The position numbers were made by a program, and so were the translations under genes. Under the pieces are notes generated by a model, which was given only the letters and a program-made list of their open reading frames with translations, was not told the origin of the DNA and did not search any database. From NCBI GenBank assembly GCA_947302715.1, contig CAMYVY010000011.1, forward strand, positions 18,578 to 82,577: 64,000 bases of DNA, given 5' to 3'. Shown here in pieces: positions 54,237 to 62,343 of this stretch. Position 1 is the first letter of the stretch, and the number at the start of each line of letters is the position of its first letter. Source of the stretch: an uncultured Clostridia bacterium (lineage in GTDB: Bacteria; Bacillota; Clostridia; Peptostreptococcales; Anaerovoracaceae).

Positions 54237-55271
54237 TTAGCTGCTTAGCCAATCTTTATTGACTTCTTGATTTCTATCGCTCGATTGCCAGTACCATTTA
54301 TCTCCGATCTTGGTACTCTCAATCTCCGCGATTGCTTTTGCCCGTTTGATGGTCCCCGAATGGTAGCCGGCTCTCTCGAGCTCCGATCTACATTCGGAGG
54401 CAGGGTGGAGTTCTCCGTCGGATAACATCTCTTTGATGAACTCCACAGCTTGCTCTGTTTTCACAGCGGGTCTTCCCATTTGTCCTGCGGCACTAGAGAG
54501 AAGTTCGTCCGCAGTCATTTTCATTTCTTCGAGTAGGGTTATACCTTCGCTACTTACCGAGAAAGAAAAAGCGTTGCCTGTTGGTGCCAAGTTAGATTTC
54601 TGCTGAACCAAGATTCTTACGTCGTCTTGCTCGGGATGTCTTCCGATGATGAGAGTGCTTCTTGCGGCACCAACCACATCTATTGTTCCGCGGGTTCTAT
54701 ATAGAGCCTTTGATTGTTCGTTCTTATTCATGTGGTCAACAATTACGATGGCGCATCTATGCTCTCGTGCAACGTCGATCAAGTAATTGAATCTTGGTCT
54801 TACTTCATTCGCCTGGTTTAGCGAGCAATCTCCGATATATGCCGATAGGGGATCGAGGATCAGCATCTTTGCATCCGTTTTCTTAATTGCTTCCGCTATA
54901 CGGTCATCTGCAAACGTGATTCTCTTTTCTCTTTCGTCAATGAAGAGTAGGTTGCTTGGGTCTCCGCCTGCTCTAAGGAATCTCGGGACAACCGTGTCAT
55001 CCGCATCGTCTTCCGTAGTCTGATAGATTACCCTTTGAGGCTCTCTATCCGTCTCCTCTTCAAAGGGAAACGGTCTTCCGGTAGTCATCCTTGCAGCAAG
55101 CTCCAGCATGAAGGTACTCTTTCCATCTCCGGGGTCTCCCTGGATGATTGTTACTTTTCCAATCGGGATGAAAGGGTACCAAAGCCACTCAACCTCACGC
55201 ACTTCTATGTCGCTCGCCTGGATAAGCTTAAGTTCGCATTCTTTCTCGCTTAACAAAATCTCTTTTCCCAT
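54237..55271 (-). CDS. RepA-like AAA helicase/ATPase (AAA_25 type)
   Basis: RecA-fold hexameric helicase type found in RSF1010-like plasmids and mobile elements. Walker A GDPGDGKST (45-53), YQTTEDDADDTVVPRFL, Walker B MLILDPLSAYIG (about 134-145), and VDHMNKNEQSKALYRTRGTIDVVGAARS, which contains the sensor/Arg finger region. The C-terminal part (about 265-344) is a helical winged-helix-like segment that fits a DNA-binding domain. AAAGGAGGTGAAAC precedes the ATG. The hairpin array lies directly upstream, so it may be the element's replication origin or leader. Confidence 0.87.
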   Translation of the reverse strand: MGKEILLSEKECELKLIQASDIEVREVEWLWYPFIPIGKVTIIQGDPGDGKSTFMLELAARMTTGRPFPFEEETDREPQRVIYQTTEDDADDTVVPRFLRAGGDPSNLLFIDEREKRITFADDRIAEAIKKTDAKMLILDPLSAYIGDCSLNQANEVRPRFNYLIDVAREHRCAIVIVDHMNKNEQSKALYRTRGTIDVVGAARSTLIIGRHPEQDDVRILVQQKSNLAPTGNAFSFSVSSEGITLLEEMKMTADELLSSAAGQMGRPAVKTEQAVEFIKEMLSDGELHPASECRSELERAGYHSGTIKRAKAIAEIESTKIGDKWYWQSSDRNQEVNKDWLSS

Positions 55272-55303
55272 AAAGTTTCACCTCCTTTCTTTTCTGGATG
55301 TAA

Positions 55304-56090
55304 TTGCCCCTCTACTCTTAGGACACGGGAGAGGCAAAATATACCCTGTCGGAATTCGATTTAAGAATTCTTTAGAATTTGCCTCCCACTATTAGGTCAC
55401 GGGAGAGGTAAAATATAAGGTGTCGGAATTCAATTTAAGAATTCTTTACAATTTGCCTCTCACCTATAGGCCACGGGAGAGGCAAAATATAAGGTGCTTT
55501 CTAAAAATTTTAGAATTCTTTAGAATTTGACTCTCACCTAACGGACAGAAAGAGGCCGTTTTTATACCCTGTTAGAATTCGATTTATGAATTCTTTAAAA
55601 TTTGCCTCTCACTATTAGGACAGGAGAACCCCGGTTTTACACCCTGTCAGAATTCTTTTTAATGAATCTTTAGAATTACCCTCTCACTTATAGGCCACGG
55701 GAGAGGGCGAAAGTTTACATTGCTGCTAAAATATTCTTCTACCTATAAGCCACGGGAGAGGGTAAAATCTCACGCCTCATAAAAAACTTTTTAATTCACC
55801 TCTCACTATTAGGTCAGGAGAGAGGCCAAAATATAGGGTGTTTTCTAAAAGTTTTAGAATTCTTTGGGATTTACCTCTCACCTAACGGACAGAAAGAAGC
55901 CGTTTTTATACCCTATTAGAATCCGATTTAAGAAAAACTTTAGAGTTAGCCTCTCACCTATAGGCCACGGGAGAGGCAAAAAGTTTACATTTCTGCTAAA
56001 AATATTCCTCTACTATTAGCTCACGGGGGAGGTCAAAATTCTTACGCTCCATAAAAAAAACCTCTACTCTTAGGACACGGGAGAGGGCAA
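55304..56090 (-). repeat. Array of about 12 imperfect hairpin repeats upstream of repA
   Basis: Units with the minus-strand pattern CCTCTCCCGTGnCCTAnnAG followed by TGAGAGG start at plus positions near 55306, 55381, 55455, 55530, 55603, 55679, 55738, 55798, 55873, 55949, 56007 and 56061. Each can fold as CCTCTC/GAGAGG with an inner CCTA/TAGG pairing. Spacing is mostly 73-76 bp but 54-60 bp in some; the intervening AT-rich DNA (AAATTCTAAAGAATTC) is itself repeated. Larger blocks are duplicated: 55493-55585 resembles 55836-55930, and 55709-55787 resembles 55979-56060. Confidence 0.9.
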
Positions 56091-56182
56091 AATGTGGTAG
56101 TTCCCAAAAACCTTTAGAAAGAATTAAGAATTGCACCGCATATAATCCTTTGTGTGCTTTATACGGTTTCGAGAAAATTAAA

Positions 56183-56400
56183 TAAAAAAGACCACTATAG
56201 TGGTCTAAATGAACAATCATTTTTATGCGGTATAAACATTTCCTTTCCAATCGCTCTCCTCTGAGCTCTTGGGAATCGCCATCCAAGTATGCACGCCTGT
56301 TAGCTGGCTTGCGAGCTATGGAAGGGCTCGCGCCAGCGACGGCATACTTGGGGCGCTTCAACAGGGGTATACCCCTGCAAAAAGGCATCATTTAGATGTC
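56183..56400 (-). ncRNA. Putative structured RNA with its own terminator
   Basis: On the minus strand, in order: palindrome CAGGGGTATACCCCTG (56362-56377), a 10-bp perfect outer stem CCAAGTATGC / GCATACTTGG enclosing a long inner stem GCTGGCGCGAGC / GCTCGC-AA-GCCAGC (56241-56351), the conserved tail CCAAGAGCTCAGAGGAGAG, and a perfect terminator AGACCACTATAGTGGTCT followed by six U's (56183-56206). A degraded relative is at 47519-47629, with one compensatory base-pair change in the outer stem. Protein reading of this stretch is possible but the palindromes and terminator argue for RNA. I do not recognise the class. Confidence 0.6.
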
Positions 56401-56522
56401 ATTTTTTGATGTTTTTTTGATTCTAAGGGGTAGATAAATTGCTATATGTATGAAGCCTTGAATGGATTATTAACTTTCCTTATATCGATTGTTTTATGAA
56501 AAAAGGACCAGAAGGCCCTTTT

Positions 56523-57725
56523 CTATTCTTGTTCAAATATTTTATTTAGCGTTTTACCCATTCTTGTGATCATAGGTACTACCAAAGCATTACCCATGCA
56601 GAAATATCTCATCCTATCAGGCATCATTTCTGTCCAATTGTCATTGAAGCCTTGGATTCGCTCCGTCTCTAGCGGAGTAAGAAGTCTTAACTTCTTTTTC
56701 TTTGGGTCCCTAATCACATGAGTACTTCTATTTGTAGTACCTTCCGAGGTAAGCATGGTTCTTGCTGGTTTATCTAAAGGATCAGGGAAGGCAATTGCAC
56801 CTTCGCTAAAAGTATATGTGTGTCCGGTCGAGCTCTTGCGTTCGATTCTCTTGGAGCCTTTTAAGTACTCCCACTTCTCCATCTTATCGTCAGTTATGTA
56901 ATATTGCTCCGGTGCATCCTCCTGTACAATACTGCCTAAAGTTGTTGGTTCTTCCTCGACAGGCTTAGTGCTTATTGTGTAAACATTTCCCTGTGTCATA
57001 TAGCCAGCATTTTCAAAGTCGAACTTGAATTTGTCTGAGACCTCAGGAATATCTTTATAGTTTAGTGAGACAATCTTTATTCTCTCTGAAAAATCCTGGA
57101 TGGGGAAAGTTCTCGCGAAGAATCCGTCGAATCTCATTACATTGTACGGTTCAGCATCCTTCATCTGCAGACCATACTTCGTATCGTTACGGTATATGAA
57201 GATAAATGTTCTTCTTCTACGTTGCGCTGCTCCATATTCAGCAGCATTTACTATTCGCCATTCTGCAGAATAGCCTAAGTCAGCAAGGCATGCCAACATA
57301 ACACCAAAGTCTCTGCCTCTTTGTGATGCCGGGGATTTTAGTAGTCTATCAACGTTCTCTAAAAGGCCGAAGGGAGCTTTCTTTACTTCAAGAGTGTCTC
57401 TAATCTGCCACCAGAGAACGCCTTTTTGTCCGTGTAAGCCTTTGGATCCCGGAAGCGGTCTTGCCACACTGTAATCCTGGCAGGGAAAACCTCCCACGAG
57501 AAGATTATGGTCAGGTATATCCTTTTTATTAACTTCGGCAATATCTTTTCCTGTATTATCATCAACATCACCAAAATGAATTGTGTAGCACTCATGTGCC
57601 CACTGTTTTTTTGCTCCTGGTTCCCACTGTGAAAACCAAACAGTTTCCCATTCTTTTGATGATTTTTCAAGCCCTAGCCTAAAGCCTCCAACTCCAGCAA
57701 AGAGCTCGCACATTGTTTTCTTCAT
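56523..57725 (-). CDS. DNA (cytosine-5) methyltransferase
   Basis: Modification enzyme of a type II system. Motif I ELFAGVGGFRLG (7-18), motif IV GGFPCQDYSVA with the catalytic Cys near residue 81, motif VI LLENVDRLLK near 117, motif VIII AAQRRRRTFIF near 163, and C-terminal motifs IX/X (RLLTPLETERIQGF, FCMGNALVVPMI). Length 400 is close to M.Sau3AI (about 410). It is followed, in the direction of transcription order upstream, by a Sau3AI-like nuclease gene 67 bases away, so GATC is the likely target, by inference. Confidence 0.93.
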   Translation of the reverse strand: MKKTMCELFAGVGGFRLGLEKSSKEWETVWFSQWEPGAKKQWAHECYTIHFGDVDDNTGKDIAEVNKKDIPDHNLLVGGFPCQDYSVARPLPGSKGLHGQKGVLWWQIRDTLEVKKAPFGLLENVDRLLKSPASQRGRDFGVMLACLADLGYSAEWRIVNAAEYGAAQRRRRTFIFIYRNDTKYGLQMKDAEPYNVMRFDGFFARTFPIQDFSERIKIVSLNYKDIPEVSDKFKFDFENAGYMTQGNVYTISTKPVEEEPTTLGSIVQEDAPEQYYITDDKMEKWEYLKGSKRIERKSSTGHTYTFSEGAIAFPDPLDKPARTMLTSEGTTNRSTHVIRDPKKKKLRLLTPLETERIQGFNDNWTEMMPDRMRYFCMGNALVVPMITRMGKTLNKIFEQE

Positions 57726-57792
57726 CTGTAATCCTTATCCTTTGTATTATCCATGATCCGATTTTATCACATGGTGATTCGAGGATCAAGGT

Positions 57793-59259
57793 TTATTTTT
57801 TTAATTTATCTTCCAACTGAGATACTATATATTCATTGTTAAGCCAGAAGCTTTGTTTAGTCATTCTTCTTCCGTCCGGAAGCTCGTCAGAGTCACTTAG
57901 CCGCCCTTTTCCGAATACCTCACCATCCTCGAATACATAATATGTCTGCTGCGTGTGAGGGCGAATGTGAATTATTTCATTATCATTCTTCTTCGGTAGG
58001 TTGTTTTTTATAACGAGGCCTTTTCCGGTCTCTGTCTTATAGAACTCTATGCCTTCTTTAACAACATTTCTAATATTCTCCCAACCTTTTTTTACCGTCG
58101 TATTAAGATCGTCATAGGGCATGTTCCATATTTGTGCGCCTTTTAATACGTATTCCTCTCCAACTTTTCGGTAAACGGTAAATAAGAATTTAGTCTCGTC
58201 AAAATATGTAAAGAGCTCAGAATCTTCCCACGCCTCCGAAACAAGGTCCTTAAACTTCAAAGCAGGAAGGGGACTGTTCTCTCTCATATGTCCGTTTTCT
58301 TCTAATCTTATAGCCTTTACAACAATTTGCGCTTTGGCGAATTCTTCAGCCTTATTAGACTTTATGCCAAGCATTCTATATGTCAGGTCAATCCATTGAG
58401 CTTTATTATTGTTATATTCTCTATCAAAAATCCTACATAACTCTTTGTCAGTTTTTCCTGCATACTTGTTAATGCGAGATAAAATGACTTCTTCAAATGT
58501 CTTTTCTTTCAGTTCGTTAGAATCTGTGATGATTTTCTCATACTCTTCTTTTCCTGGTGCTATGTAAGTATTAAGCACGTATGTCATATAAGAGTTTTTA
58601 TAACAAAAAGCTCTCTTCCTGGCTTTTATGTCAGGAGCATAGTAAGCTTGTGGAACTGTGCTTTTCTCCGCAGTAGCTCCCTTGGTACAAGCTCCAAGAT
58701 ACATAGTATCGGACTCAGAGAGCTCGTGAGCGCGACCAGCAGCGACCTTATCTGCAATAGTCTTATAATCTGACTCTATTATTTTAAGATCCTCGTCGGG
58801 TGGAGTGAATAGTTGAGCAAAGTGGATTCTATAATCTAAATTGTTTGGTAGAGCCTTATCTCGAAGGTAATAGATTAAAAGGATCAATTTACATTTATTC
58901 CACAGGTGTGATTGATAAAGAGATGATTCTATAGCCTTTTCATAGCTAATCATTGTTAAAACGAGTCTCTCTCCAGCTCTAAGAGCACCCTTTTGAGTTT
59001 TTTCAAAAGGGGACACCTTTAACTCTACCCCGGCCTCCGGGAAATCAGCTCTCTCATCGCTATTTACTTTATAGCCGAAAAACTTTTCTTCTATGAGATT
59101 GCCTAATCCACCTTTACGAGATTTATTTCCATAAGAGGCTTCATCTTCTTGTACTTGAGAGGGAGCGTCCCATGATTCAACCTCACGAAAAGTATGCCCG
59201 ATAAGTTGCTGGGCATAATCTTCGATTGATTTTGCATCATTTTTATCATAAGTGTTCAT
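57793..59259 (-). CDS. Sau3AI/MutH-type type II restriction endonuclease
   Basis: Resembles Sau3AI, a two-domain MutH-fold nuclease cutting at GATC. Using the ATG at 59259 (after GGAGGCCCT) the protein is 488 residues, close to Sau3AI. N-terminal catalytic motif: D72 in RADFPEAG, E79-L-K81 in GVELKVSPF, and Glu in LIEEKFFG (57-58). The C-terminal half (LVSEAWEDSELFTYFDETKFLFTVYRK and WLNNEYIVSQL in essence) corresponds to the second MutH-like lobe. It pairs with the cytosine methyltransferase next to it and is cargo of the mobile element. Confidence 0.88.
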   Translation of the reverse strand: MNTYDKNDAKSIEDYAQQLIGHTFREVESWDAPSQVQEDEASYGNKSRKGGLGNLIEEKFFGYKVNSDERADFPEAGVELKVSPFEKTQKGALRAGERLVLTMISYEKAIESSLYQSHLWNKCKLILLIYYLRDKALPNNLDYRIHFAQLFTPPDEDLKIIESDYKTIADKVAAGRAHELSESDTMYLGACTKGATAEKSTVPQAYYAPDIKARKRAFCYKNSYMTYVLNTYIAPGKEEYEKIITDSNELKEKTFEEVILSRINKYAGKTDKELCRIFDREYNNNKAQWIDLTYRMLGIKSNKAEEFAKAQIVVKAIRLEENGHMRENSPLPALKFKDLVSEAWEDSELFTYFDETKFLFTVYRKVGEEYVLKGAQIWNMPYDDLNTTVKKGWENIRNVVKEGIEFYKTETGKGLVIKNNLPKKNDNEIIHIRPHTQQTYYVFEDGEVFGKGRLSDSDELPDGRRMTKQSFWLNNEYIVSQLEDKLKK

Positions 59260-59469
59260 AGGGCCTCCATGTATTGAAATTATATCACTTTTCGCCATCC
59301 AAGTCACACAAAAGAAGTACTACGAACATAATTGTGGTATACTATAACAAAGGTGTTATTAGTAAAAAAGGGATAGAACGGAGCTTTTTTCCGAGTGTAA
59401 AATGAACTTGAATATCAAATAGGTTTGTTATTGGGTGTCGATTCTAATAATATTAAGGAGAGAGAAACC

Positions 59470-60420
59470 ATGAAGAAAAAAAGCCTAATTATATGTTTAG
59501 TATTGGTGCTAGCTATACTAACGGCTTGTAGTAATGGAAAGGCATTAGAGGCAGCAAAAACCGCAGTTGATAACTATAATGCTGTAGCAGAAGAGTATAA
59601 TGGCAAAATTCAGTCGTATAATGATACGGTTAATGCATTCAATGCACAGGTTGACGACCTTCAAAACGTATTAAACAATGCTCAAGACATTATTAACAAG
59701 GGAGAGGATCCTTATGATGCAGCGACATTAGAAGCTCTTAAGAGTGCTATGAGTGACGCTGGTAATAAGATTGACAGTAAGATGGAGGTTATTGAGCCAG
59801 CAGAGATTCTAACAGTGTCAGAGGATGCCAAAAGTAGTGATTTAAAAACATTAACACAAACCGCAGAAACTGGCGCTGAAGAGATCGCGCAAAGGGAACT
59901 CCCGCCGCAATTAGATCTTCCAGACTATTCGGAAACCATATCGGCAATCACAGATGCACAGAAACAGTATGAAGACAGTATACAAAGCAATAAACAGATT
60001 ACTGCACCGACAGATGAATTTGTTATGGAGAGGCTACAACGTATCGATACTATAACAGAGATGGCACCGGTCACAGAAGATCGCGATCCTAATGGCCAAC
60101 TTAATAAACAAGGTGGATATATAGGGTGCATCTACTTTGCGGATTCCCAAGTAGATAGGTCGCAATTATATATTGAAGGGGATGGTAGTCCACTTGATGT
60201 GTGCAATGATGGTGGAGGTACTATAGAGATCTTCCCAAATAAGCAAGATGCTGAAAAAAGGAACGATTATTTAGCAACCTTCGACTCAGATGGATTTTTG
60301 AAGGTTGGATTACATTATGTAGTTGGAACATGCGTTGTTAGAACTTCTGACTATCTTACTGGAACACAACAAAAAGAACTTACACAAAAGATAACCGAAG
60401 CACTTATTGCAATTGATTGA
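59470..60420 (+). CDS. Lipoprotein with coiled-coil segment, 316 aa
   Basis: Signal peptide with lipobox ILTACS, then a heptad-rich helix (residues about 25-75: NAVAEEYNGKIQSYNDTVNAFNAQVDDLQNVL) and a C-terminal mixed domain with GCIYFADSQVDRSQLY, CNDGGGTIEIFPNKQDAEKRNDYL and FLKVGLHYVVGTCVVRTSDYLT. The last motif resembles a small domain found in several clostridial lipoproteins. AAGGAGAGAGAAACC precedes ATG 59470. The gene is transcribed opposite to the rest of the element and close to its right end; it may be cargo. Confidence 0.78.
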   Translation: MKKKSLIICLVLVLAILTACSNGKALEAAKTAVDNYNAVAEEYNGKIQSYNDTVNAFNAQVDDLQNVLNNAQDIINKGEDPYDAATLEALKSAMSDAGNKIDSKMEVIEPAEILTVSEDAKSSDLKTLTQTAETGAEEIAQRELPPQLDLPDYSETISAITDAQKQYEDSIQSNKQITAPTDEFVMERLQRIDTITEMAPVTEDRDPNGQLNKQGGYIGCIYFADSQVDRSQLYIEGDGSPLDVCNDGGGTIEIFPNKQDAEKRNDYLATFDSDGFLKVGLHYVVGTCVVRTSDYLTGTQQKELTQKITEALIAID

Positions 60421-60498
60421 TAATAACTGATTTAACGGCAATATAAACATAACTGGATACCCAGAATTAAAGTGGACAATTAAACCCACCTTAAAATA

Positions 60499-60538
60499 AA
60501 AAAAGCATTAATTTTCGCTCCGAAAATAATGCTTTTTT
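60499..60538 (+). terminator. Intrinsic terminator after the element lipoprotein
   Basis: AAAAAAGCATTA-ATTTTCG and CGAAAAT-AATGCTTTTTT pair around CTCC with one bulged A, ending in a T-run. Confidence 0.85.
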
Positions 60539-60583
60539 ATTGATTTATATCTCTTACATGTCCTTAGTAAGAAAGGAGATATT

Positions 60584-60667
60584 ATGTCATACTACACAAA
60601 TGAAGAATTGAGTAGGGAAAGAATGGGAATTTATTATTTTTTGTTGATTGTATTCAATCCATCGTGA
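60584..60667 (+). CDS. Short ORF (27 aa) truncated by the right repeat
   Basis: ATG preceded by a near-perfect AAAGGAGATATT ribosome site. It codes for MSYYTNEELSRERMG and then enters the promoter-bearing repeat, ending in a stop within it. It is either the surviving 5' end of an element gene cut by the repeat or a very small peptide. No family can be assigned. Confidence 0.4.
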   Translation: MSYYTNEELSRERMGIYYFLLIVFNPS

Positions 60668-60781
60668 TATAATGCCAATGTCCCAATTGTTCCGGGACGC
60701 AAAAATAAAAATCAACGTCACAAAAACGTTGAAATTTCAATGAACCATTAGCTCAGCTGGGAGAGCGCGTGGGTGACAACC
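60625..60781 (+). repeat. Right flanking copy of tRNA-Val promoter plus 5' tRNA half (attR side)
   Basis: Second copy of the 51136-51293 segment, with TTGATT (60643-60648 region) and TATAAT 18 bases apart and the tRNA 5' half ending in GGGTGACAACC. Right of the core the sequence continues as AGAAGGTCATTGG, the original 3' side of the split tRNA. The tRNA-like unit here is degenerate (a short T-loop and a broken acceptor stem), so it is probably not functional. Confidence 0.85.
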
Positions 60782-60907
60782 AGAAGGTCATTGGTACGAG
60801 CTAATGAGCAGACCTTAAAAGCGTTGAAATATCAATGTTTTTTCGAAGGCGGTTTTAAGAGAAAATTGACTTGTAGCACATTTGTAGCACATAAGTTTTT
60901 CATAGAA

Positions 60908-60983
60908 GGTCCGCTAGCTCAGCTGGGAGAGCGACAGGGTGACAACCTGTAGGTCATAAGTTCAAGTCTTATGCGGGCCACCA
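60908..60983 (+). tRNA. trnV: tRNA-Val (GAC)
   Basis: Complete cloverleaf: acceptor GGTCCGC/GCGGGCC, D-arm GCTC AGCTGGGA GAGC, anticodon arm ACAGG GTGACAA CCTGT giving anticodon GAC after U33, variable AGGTC, T-arm ATAAG TTCAAGT CTTAT, discriminator A and encoded CCA. Its anticodon stem-loop contains the same GGGTGACAACC word as the element's crossover site. Confidence 0.95.
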
Positions 60984-60984
60984 A

Positions 60985-61025
60985 AAAGCCTGGAATTTCA
61001 ATGGTTCCAGGCTTTCTTCTTTTTT
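60985..61025 (+). terminator. Terminator after tRNA-Val
   Basis: AAAGCCTGGAA and TTCCAGGCTTT pair around TTTCAATGG, followed by CTTCTTTTTT. It ends the tRNA transcript and lies at the left boundary of the next element. Confidence 0.85.
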
Positions 61026-61081
61026 GTATTTTGTGGCTTGTAGCACATTTTTTTGGCTCTGTAGCACATTTTTGTTTGACC

Positions 61082-62299
61082 TTAAGCTGTTTCGCTGCTA
61101 TCCGTTAGATAAAGCTGAGTAGGTTCTTTGATTAACCACGGGATATTTCCATTTGCCAAAAGCTCAACAGCACCTCTTCTATCTTCCTGCGGCACATTTA
61201 TATAGTACTGCATTGTTGTGGAGATATCTGAATGACCAAGCAAGGTTGATGCTATTTGAATTGGTACATTTAAGCGGCAAAGGTTTGTGCCAAACGTATG
61301 ACGATAAGAATGAAAACCTCGCTCCGGAACTCCAATTCGCCTATAGTATCTTCTTGCGGCTTTATCTGCATTACATAGATCGACAAGTGCCCCGGTGTCA
61401 GTTGTAAATAGAAACTCGGTTTCATAATGGTTCTTACGCATTTCTCTTGCTTGAAACTTTTGATGTTCCTGAAGAGCTATTATTACCGCAGAGTTAAGAG
61501 GAATCCTTCTAATTGATGCAGTTGTTTTAAGAGTCTCAATGTCGATTACTGTACCTATCTTCTTTCCGTCCTCAAATATGGGGCGCTTTGCGAGCTGCCT
61601 GCTAACGGTAAGGACATTATTACAAATGTCGGAGTATTTAATTGCAAGTAGCTCACTGATTCTGCAACCTGTATTATATGCCAGTATGATAAGAAGCTTA
61701 AGTCTGAACCGACTATCTGCTTTATCAAAGTTTGTCATTATGATTTCTATTTCTTCGTCGGTCCATACTTCCGGTTCAGAGGGAAGCAGTTTTTCAGCCT
61801 CCTTCTTAGGGACTGTTAGTATTCCGGTAATATCTCGTGCAAAACCTTCGAACTCAAGAAACTTATAATAATGCTTAAGCATTTTGTTAATTGTTTTTAC
61901 AGCGGAGTAGGGGGCATCAAGTTCATTGTAGAAAGTTTGAATGGTAGACGCCGCCACTTTTTCCAGGGGCAGGTAATATAGATTAGATGGTCTAACATAC
62001 ATATTCCATCTTCCCAAATAAGTTTCCTTAGTCCTATCTTTAAGAGAGGGATCAGGCAAAAAGAACTTCTCAATCCAGGCATCTGCTACAATGCCAAAGA
62101 TAAGATCCTTTCGGCCATTATTAAGAGGATCCCTTTCCAAATGCTCTTTTAATAATCTTTCGGCATCTTTTTTATTTTTCCCGTATACGGTTTTTCTTAC
62201 GGGAACCAATTTGCCGTTTTCGTTAATTCTTTTCCCTATAACCTTTGTGAGCCTATACTTCTTGACTCCGCGTATGGTGCAGTTAGTTTTTTCAGCCAT
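61082..62299 (-). CDS. int: Tyrosine integrase of a second element
   Basis: 405-residue recombinase. The N-terminal arm-binding segment (KKYRLTKVIGKRINENGKLVPVRKTVYGKNKKDAERLL in essence) is AP2-like. The catalytic domain has AYNTGCRISELLAIKYSD (Arg I), FHSYRHTFGTNLC (His-x-x-Arg), and GHSDISTTMQYYINV (His/Trp region and Tyr). Clearly different from the integrase at 51.4 kb. It starts about 100 bases from tRNA-Val, which is the probable attachment gene. Confidence 0.92.
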   Translation of the reverse strand: MAEKTNCTIRGVKKYRLTKVIGKRINENGKLVPVRKTVYGKNKKDAERLLKEHLERDPLNNGRKDLIFGIVADAWIEKFFLPDPSLKDRTKETYLGRWNMYVRPSNLYYLPLEKVAASTIQTFYNELDAPYSAVKTINKMLKHYYKFLEFEGFARDITGILTVPKKEAEKLLPSEPEVWTDEEIEIIMTNFDKADSRFRLKLLIILAYNTGCRISELLAIKYSDICNNVLTVSRQLAKRPIFEDGKKIGTVIDIETLKTTASIRRIPLNSAVIIALQEHQKFQAREMRKNHYETEFLFTTDTGALVDLCNADKAARRYYRRIGVPERGFHSYRHTFGTNLCRLNVPIQIASTLLGHSDISTTMQYYINVPQEDRRGAVELLANGNIPWLIKEPTQLYLTDSSETA

Positions 62300-62343
62300 A
62301 TGCTTACCCCCTTAGGAATCATTCTTAAAATATGATAAGTCTT

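Larger units (their letters stand above)
60873..61068. repeat. Four TGTAGCACA words around tRNA-Val (candidate integrase arm sites)
   Basis: TGTAGCACA occurs at 60873, 60884, 61039 and 61060, two copies on each side of the tRNA, each pair directly repeated and introduced by CTTGTAGCACATTT. Short direct repeats like this next to a tyrosine integrase gene are typical arm-binding sites. Confidence 0.6.

Noticed and set aside
55304..56090. CRISPR array
   Set aside because: Units are imperfect, their spacing varies (54-76 bp), the linkers are repeats of one another rather than unique spacers, and there are no cas genes.
55996..56391. 131-aa protein-coding frame on the minus strand
   Set aside because: It spans the structured repeat, its terminator and the hairpin array. 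The same stretch is duplicated at 47.5 kb in a different coding context, so it is better explained by RNA structure.
60742..60816. Functional tRNA at the right element boundary
   Set aside because: Anticodon stem halves do not match, the T-loop is short and the acceptor stem is broken; it is an att-site hybrid.
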